Of a stretch of DNA of 10,169 nucleotides, positions 6,363-10,169 are shown piece after piece; positions within the stretch are counted from its first letter, which is position 1; every line of letters begins with the position of its first letter. Where the stretch lies: positions 1 through 10,169 of the forward strand of contig JAIUMG010000108.1 in assembly GCA_022565655.1 (NCBI GenBank). The letters run 5' to 3'. The translations under genes were made by a program, and so were the position numbers. Source of the stretch: Alkalimonas sp. Its GTDB lineage: Bacteria > Pseudomonadota > Gammaproteobacteria > Enterobacterales > Alteromonadaceae. The notes beneath the pieces were generated by a model. That model saw nothing but the letters and a program-made list of their open reading frames with translations. It was not told where the DNA came from and searched no databases.

Positions 6363-6466
6363 TTATTATCGACGAAAGCGCCGCAAAATCCGAGCTTTTT
6401 TCCAAGTTCCTTTGCATTTATTGGTTGCGGCAGCCATCGTCGGCCTACTTAGAACCAGGAGTTAAC

Positions 6467-7972
6467 ATGGAGTTCAGTGTCAAAAGTGGCAGTCCGGAAA
6501 AACAGCGCAGTGCCTGCATCGTCGTCGGTGTATACGAGCCACGCCGTTTATCCGCTGTAGCTGAGCAGTTGGATAAAATCAGCGAAGGCTACATCAGTAA
6601 CTTACTCCGCCGCGGCGATCTGGAAGGTAAACCAGGACAGGTTCTGTTGCTGCACCATGTACCTAATGTGCTGAGTGAGCGCGTATTGCTGGTCGGCTGC
6701 GGCAAAGAACGCGAACTGGATGAACGCCAGTATCGGCAAATTATAGCCAAAACCATCAGCACCTTGAACGAGACCGGCTCGATGGAAGCCGTCTGTTTCT
6801 TGTCCGAACTGCATGTCAAAGGCCGTGACACTTATTGGAAAGTCCGTCATGCGGTGGAAACCACCCAGGATTCACTCTATGTGTTTGATCAGCTGAAAAG
6901 CAAAAAAGACGAAACCCGTCGCCCGCTGCGGAAAATGGTGTTCAATGTTCCCACCCGCCGCGATCTGACCATTGGTGAAAAAGCCGTGGAGCATGGTTTA
7001 GCCGTTGCCGCTGGCGCCAAACTGTGTAAAGACGTTGGCAATATGCCGCCCAATATCTGTACACCCGCCTATCTGGCCGAGCAAGGGCAACAACTGGCAG
7101 CCAACAACAGCAAGGTCAGGGTAGATGTGCTGGGCCCACAGGAATTATCTGACCTGGGTATGAACGCTTACCTGGCCGTGGGTAAAGGCTCAGTCAATGA
7201 GCCACGGATGACCGTGATCCACTACCAGGGCGCGGCAGACAACAGTGCGCCGGTGGTAATGGTGGGCAAGGGCCTAACCTTCGACTCAGGCGGTATCAGC
7301 ATCAAGCCTGGCGATGGCATGGATGAAATGAAATACGACATGGGCGGGGCGGCAGCGGTGCTCGGCACCATGAAATCTATTCTGGACTTGCAGCTGCCAT
7401 TGAATGTCATTGCGGTGCTGGCTGCGGCGGAAAACATGCCTGATGCCAATGCTTATCGTCCGGGCGACATTCTCACCACCATGTCTGGCCAGACCGTCGA
7501 AGTGTTGAACACCGATGCGGAAGGTCGTTTGGTGCTGTGTGATGCCCTGACCTACGTCGAGCGCTTTGATCCTGAAGTGGTGATTGATGTCGCCACCCTG
7601 ACCGGTGCCTGTATTATTGCACTGGGTAAGCATGCCACCGGCATGTTGAGCAATCATAACCCGCTGGCTCATGAACTGCTGAACGCCTCTGAAAACAGTG
7701 GTGACCGGGCCTGGCGTTTACCACTATGGGATGACTATCAGGAGCAACTGGAAAGCCCCTTTGCGGATTTTACCAACTTAGGTGGCCGCGCCGCTGGCAC
7801 CATTACTGCAGCCTGTTTCTTATCGCGCTTTACCCGCAAGTACCATTGGGCGCACCTGGATATTGCCGGTACCGCCTGGCGTAGTGGTGGTAAAGACAAG
7901 GGCTCAACCGGCCGTCCTGTGCCGATGCTGACTGAGTTTATGCTGCATCGCTGCGGCCAGGATCAGGATTAA
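6467..7972 (+). CDS. pepA: Leucyl aminopeptidase PepA
   Basis: PepA is a cytosolic M17 metallo-aminopeptidase, a hexamer in E. coli, that removes N-terminal residues (preferring Leu) from peptides. The E. coli protein also binds DNA, acting in carAB regulation and in Xer recombination at cer and psi sites. The 501 residues match E. coli PepA (503) almost throughout, from MEFSVKSGSPEKQRSACIVV onward. An N-terminal domain (about 1-165) precedes the catalytic domain (about 190-495). The two-metal ligands Lys268, Asp273, Asp291, Asp350 and Glu352 and the catalytic Lys280 and Arg354 are all present, in VGKGLTFDSGGISIK and NTDAEGRL. The reading frame is open 40 codons further upstream to 6347, but the conserved N-terminus and AGGAG (6457-6461) fix the ATG at 6467. 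It leads the pepA-holC-valS cluster. Confidence 0.98.
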   Translation: MEFSVKSGSPEKQRSACIVVGVYEPRRLSAVAEQLDKISEGYISNLLRRGDLEGKPGQVLLLHHVPNVLSERVLLVGCGKERELDERQYRQIIAKTISTLNETGSMEAVCFLSELHVKGRDTYWKVRHAVETTQDSLYVFDQLKSKKDETRRPLRKMVFNVPTRRDLTIGEKAVEHGLAVAAGAKLCKDVGNMPPNICTPAYLAEQGQQLAANNSKVRVDVLGPQELSDLGMNAYLAVGKGSVNEPRMTVIHYQGAADNSAPVVMVGKGLTFDSGGISIKPGDGMDEMKYDMGGAAAVLGTMKSILDLQLPLNVIAVLAAAENMPDANAYRPGDILTTMSGQTVEVLNTDAEGRLVLCDALTYVERFDPEVVIDVATLTGACIIALGKHATGMLSNHNPLAHELLNASENSGDRAWRLPLWDDYQEQLESPFADFTNLGGRAAGTITAACFLSRFTRKYHWAHLDIAGTAWRSGGKDKGSTGRPVPMLTEFMLHRCGQDQD

Positions 7973-7973
7973 G

Positions 7974-8426
7974 GTGCAAGTCAGTTTTTATTTGCTGCCA
8001 GAACCAGAGGCAGATCTCAGCGAGGCTGAAACTGCAGCAGTGCCGGCACACTGGCAGCTGGCCTGCCAATTGTGTGCTGAACATTATCGTCAGCAACAGC
8101 GTGTGCTGATGCTGACGGACGATGAAGCCGCCGCCTTGCAACTGGATGAGTGGTTGTGGCAATTTGAGCCTGATCGCTTTATTCCACACAACTTGCCAGG
8201 CGAAGGCCCGAGCCGAGGCGCCCCGGTTGAAATCAACTGGCAGGCATCGCGCCAGGCACGCGCCGTCTTGATTAATTTAAGCCGCACTGTGCCTGAGTTT
8301 GCTCAGCGCTTTGCGCACGTCATTGAGTTTGTTCCGGCTGATGCTGAGTTAAAAGCGGCAGCGCGGACCCGATATAAACACTATCGCCAGTTAGGCTTCA
8401 CGCCTCAAATGCTGAACGCCGACTGA
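7974..8426 (+). CDS. holC: DNA polymerase III chi subunit HolC
   Basis: HolC (chi) joins HolD (psi) in the DNA polymerase III clamp-loader complex and contacts single-strand binding protein, helping primer handover on the lagging strand. The 150-residue length is usual. Conserved blocks are VSFYLL (3-8), the LDEWLW helix (57-62), FIPHNLPGEGP (69-79), APVEI (83-87), VIEFVP (116-121) and RYKHYRQLGF (133-142). The start is GTG at 7974, one base after the pepA stop TAA, with AGGA (7965-7968) lying inside the end of pepA. This indicates translational coupling to pepA. The C-terminal tail (143-150) is short and variable, as in relatives. Confidence 0.95.
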   Translation: MQVSFYLLPEPEADLSEAETAAVPAHWQLACQLCAEHYRQQQRVLMLTDDEAAALQLDEWLWQFEPDRFIPHNLPGEGPSRGAPVEINWQASRQARAVLINLSRTVPEFAQRFAHVIEFVPADAELKAAARTRYKHYRQLGFTPQMLNAD

Positions 8427-8447
8427 GCCACAGGGCATACCAACACC

Positions 8448-10169
8448 ATGGAAAAGACCTTTAACCCAAGCGAAATTGAGCAGGCCATGTATCAGGCCTG
8501 GGAAAGCAAAGGCTACTTTAAAGCCAGTGCCGACGATAGCAAAGACAACTACTGCATCATGATCCCACCGCCGAATGTCACCGGCAGCTTGCATATGGGC
8601 CATGCCTTTCAGCATACCATTATGGATGCCTTGACCCGCTATCAGCGCATGCAGGGCAAGAATACCTTATGGCAGGTTGGATCCGACCATGCCGGTATCG
8701 CTACCCAGATGGTGGTAGAACGCAAACTGGCCGCCGAAGGCCAGCCCGATCGCCATGCGCTGGGCCGTGATGCCTTTATCGACAAAATCTGGCAGTGGAA
8801 AGCAGAGTCCGGCGGCACCATCAGCGATCAGATGCGGCGGCTGGGCAACTCGGTCGACTGGCAGCGGGAACGCTTCACCATGGATGAAGGGCTATCCAAT
8901 GCGGTACAGGAAGTCTTTGTCCGCTTGTATCAGGACGATTTGATTTACCGTGGCAAACGCCTGGTGAATTGGGATCCGAAACTGCATACCGCCATTTCCG
9001 ATCTGGAAGTGGAAAACAAAGATCAAAACGGTCATTTCTGGCATTTGCGCTACCCGCTGGCCGATGGTGCCACCACAGCCGAAGGCAACAGCTACCTGGT
9101 CGTCGCCACCACCCGCCCGGAAACCATGCTGGGCGATACCGCGGTTGCGGTCAACGCCAAAGACCCACGCTATCAAGCGCTGATTGGTCAAGAAGTCGTG
9201 CTACCGCTGGTGAATCGCCGCATTCCCATCATTGCCGATGATCACGCCGATATGGAAAAAGGCAGTGGCTGTGTCAAAATCACCCCGGCGCACGATTTTA
9301 ACGATTACGAGGTAGGTAAACGCCATCAGCTACCGATGATCAATGTGATGACGCTGGATGCGACCATTCGCAGTGACGGCGAATGTTTCCATAGCAATGG
9401 CGAAGTCAATGCTGAGCAGCAAGCTGCGATCCCGGCGGAATATCAGGGGCTGGATCGCTTTGCTGCCCGTAAAGCCATTGTTGCCGCTTTGGATGAAGCC
9501 GGCTTACTGGACAAAGTTGAAGCCCACACCAATACCCTGCCCTATGGCGATCGCAGTGGGGTGGTGATTGAACCCTTGCTGACCGATCAGTGGTATGTCC
9601 GCACAGCTCCGCTGGCCAAAACGGCGATTGAAGCGGTGGAAAATGGCGACATTCAGTTTGTGCCCAAGCAGTACGAAAATATGTACTTCAGCTGGATGCG
9701 CGATATTCAGGATTGGTGCATTTCGCGCCAACTGTGGTGGGGCCATCGCATTCCTGCTTGGTACGACGACCATGGCAACGTCTATGTTGGCCGCAACGAA
9801 CAAGAAGTTCGCAGTAAACATGGTATTGATGACAGCGTGGCGCTGCGTCAAGACGAAGACGTACTGGACACCTGGTTTAGCTCTGGTCTGTGGACTTTCT
9901 CAACGCTGGGTTGGCCGGAGCAAACGCCCGAGCTGGCACGTTTTCACCCGACCAATGTGTTGGTCACGGGCTTTGATATCATCTTCTTTTGGGTTGCCCG
10001 CATGATCATGATGACCATGCATCTGTTAAAAGATGAGCAAGGCAAACCTCAGGTGCCGTTTAAAACCGTCTATGTCACTGGCCTGATCCGTGATGAAAAC
10101 GGCGACAAGATGTCAAAATCAAAAGGCAATGTCATTGATCCGCTGGATCTGATCGACGGCATTGAGCTG
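8448..10169 (+). CDS. valS: Valyl-tRNA synthetase ValS, 3' end outside window
   Basis: ValS is a class I aminoacyl-tRNA synthetase that joins valine to tRNA-Val and edits misactivated threonine. The visible 574 codons are about 60% of the roughly 950-residue family length; the frame is open to the last base. The ATP-binding HIGH-type motif appears as HMGH (residues 49-52, in PPPNVTGSLHMGH) and the KMSKS motif at 554-558. The CP1 editing domain lies between them (about 190-330), with the VVATTRPETMLGDTAVAVN block and the KITPAHDFNDYEVGKRH block. CISRQLWWGHRIPAWY and EDVLDTWFSSGLWTFSTLGWP precede the KMSKS region. It starts 21 bp after holC. AGGG at 8432-8435 is 12 nt from the ATG, longer than usual. 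The anticodon-binding domain and C-terminal coiled coil are beyond the window. Confidence 0.98.
   Translation, partial: MEKTFNPSEIEQAMYQAWESKGYFKASADDSKDNYCIMIPPPNVTGSLHMGHAFQHTIMDALTRYQRMQGKNTLWQVGSDHAGIATQMVVERKLAAEGQPDRHALGRDAFIDKIWQWKAESGGTISDQMRRLGNSVDWQRERFTMDEGLSNAVQEVFVRLYQDDLIYRGKRLVNWDPKLHTAISDLEVENKDQNGHFWHLRYPLADGATTAEGNSYLVVATTRPETMLGDTAVAVNAKDPRYQALIGQEVVLPLVNRRIPIIADDHADMEKGSGCVKITPAHDFNDYEVGKRHQLPMINVMTLDATIRSDGECFHSNGEVNAEQQAAIPAEYQGLDRFAARKAIVAALDEAGLLDKVEAHTNTLPYGDRSGVVIEPLLTDQWYVRTAPLAKTAIEAVENGDIQFVPKQYENMYFSWMRDIQDWCISRQLWWGHRIPAWYDDHGNVYVGRNEQEVRSKHGIDDSVALRQDEDVLDTWFSSGLWTFSTLGWPEQTPELARFHPTNVLVTGFDIIFFWVARMIMMTMHLLKDEQGKPQVPFKTVYVTGLIRDENGDKMSKSKGNVIDPLDLIDGIEL

Noticed and set aside
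6347..6466. Longer pepA open frame starting 40 codons upstream
   Set aside because: PepA proteins begin with the conserved MEFSVKSG at 6467, preceded by AGGAG. The extension overlaps the divergent promoter region.
7286..7672. 128-codon open frame on the minus strand within pepA
   Set aside because: It is antisense to the conserved catalytic core of pepA and shows no family resemblance; it is a shadow of the pepA codon pattern.
9504..9851. 115-codon open frame on the minus strand within valS, and a 136-codon plus-strand frame at 9595-10005
   Set aside because: Both overlap the continuous, strongly conserved valS frame and have no independent support.

Overview
The window looks like a chromosomal, mostly housekeeping stretch from a gammaproteobacterium. 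The strongest clue is the block lptG-lptF (minus strand) divergent from pepA-holC-valS (plus strand). As I recall it, this is the arrangement in E. coli and many other Gammaproteobacteria. The PepA, HolC and ValS proteins read closely like the enterobacterial ones, including matching catalytic positions. Base composition is moderate. The gene set to the left (periplasmic FKBP isomerase, DUF3422 protein, RDD protein, CtlX-type hydrolase) suggests a marine or aquatic lineage such as the Alteromonadales, but that placement is a guess.

Layout. Positions 1-84 (minus) hold an intact tRNA-Leu(CAA) running to the window edge. At 201-240 lies a 40-nt copy of its 5' half, part of a perfect 45-bp direct repeat (45-89 and 201-245), with a TATAAT promoter just upstream of the fragment. 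Pointing away from it is an FKBP-type prolyl isomerase with a signal peptide (411-890). A 264-bp gene-free stretch follows, then a DUF3422 membrane protein (1155-2438) and an RDD-family membrane protein (2501-3004). A CtlX-type amidinohydrolase-fold gene (3032-3943, minus) converges on the RDD gene. Upstream of ctlX are lptG (4113-5180, minus) and lptF (5177-6289, minus, TTG start), which overlap by 4 bp. A 177-bp divergent regulatory region separates lptF from pepA (6467-7972), holC (7974-8426) and valS (from 8448, cut by the window end after 574 codons).

Function. LptF and LptG form the inner-membrane permease that extracts lipopolysaccharide for transport to the outer membrane. PepA is a cytosolic aminopeptidase whose E. 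coli relative also binds DNA. HolC is the chi subunit of the DNA polymerase III clamp loader. ValS charges tRNA-Val. The FKBP protein probably helps protein folding in the periplasm. The DUF3422 and RDD proteins have no defined function that I can read from sequence.

I see no mobile element, CRISPR array, toxin-antitoxin pair or defence system. The most unusual feature is the truncated, promoter-equipped duplicate of the tRNA-Leu 5' half.
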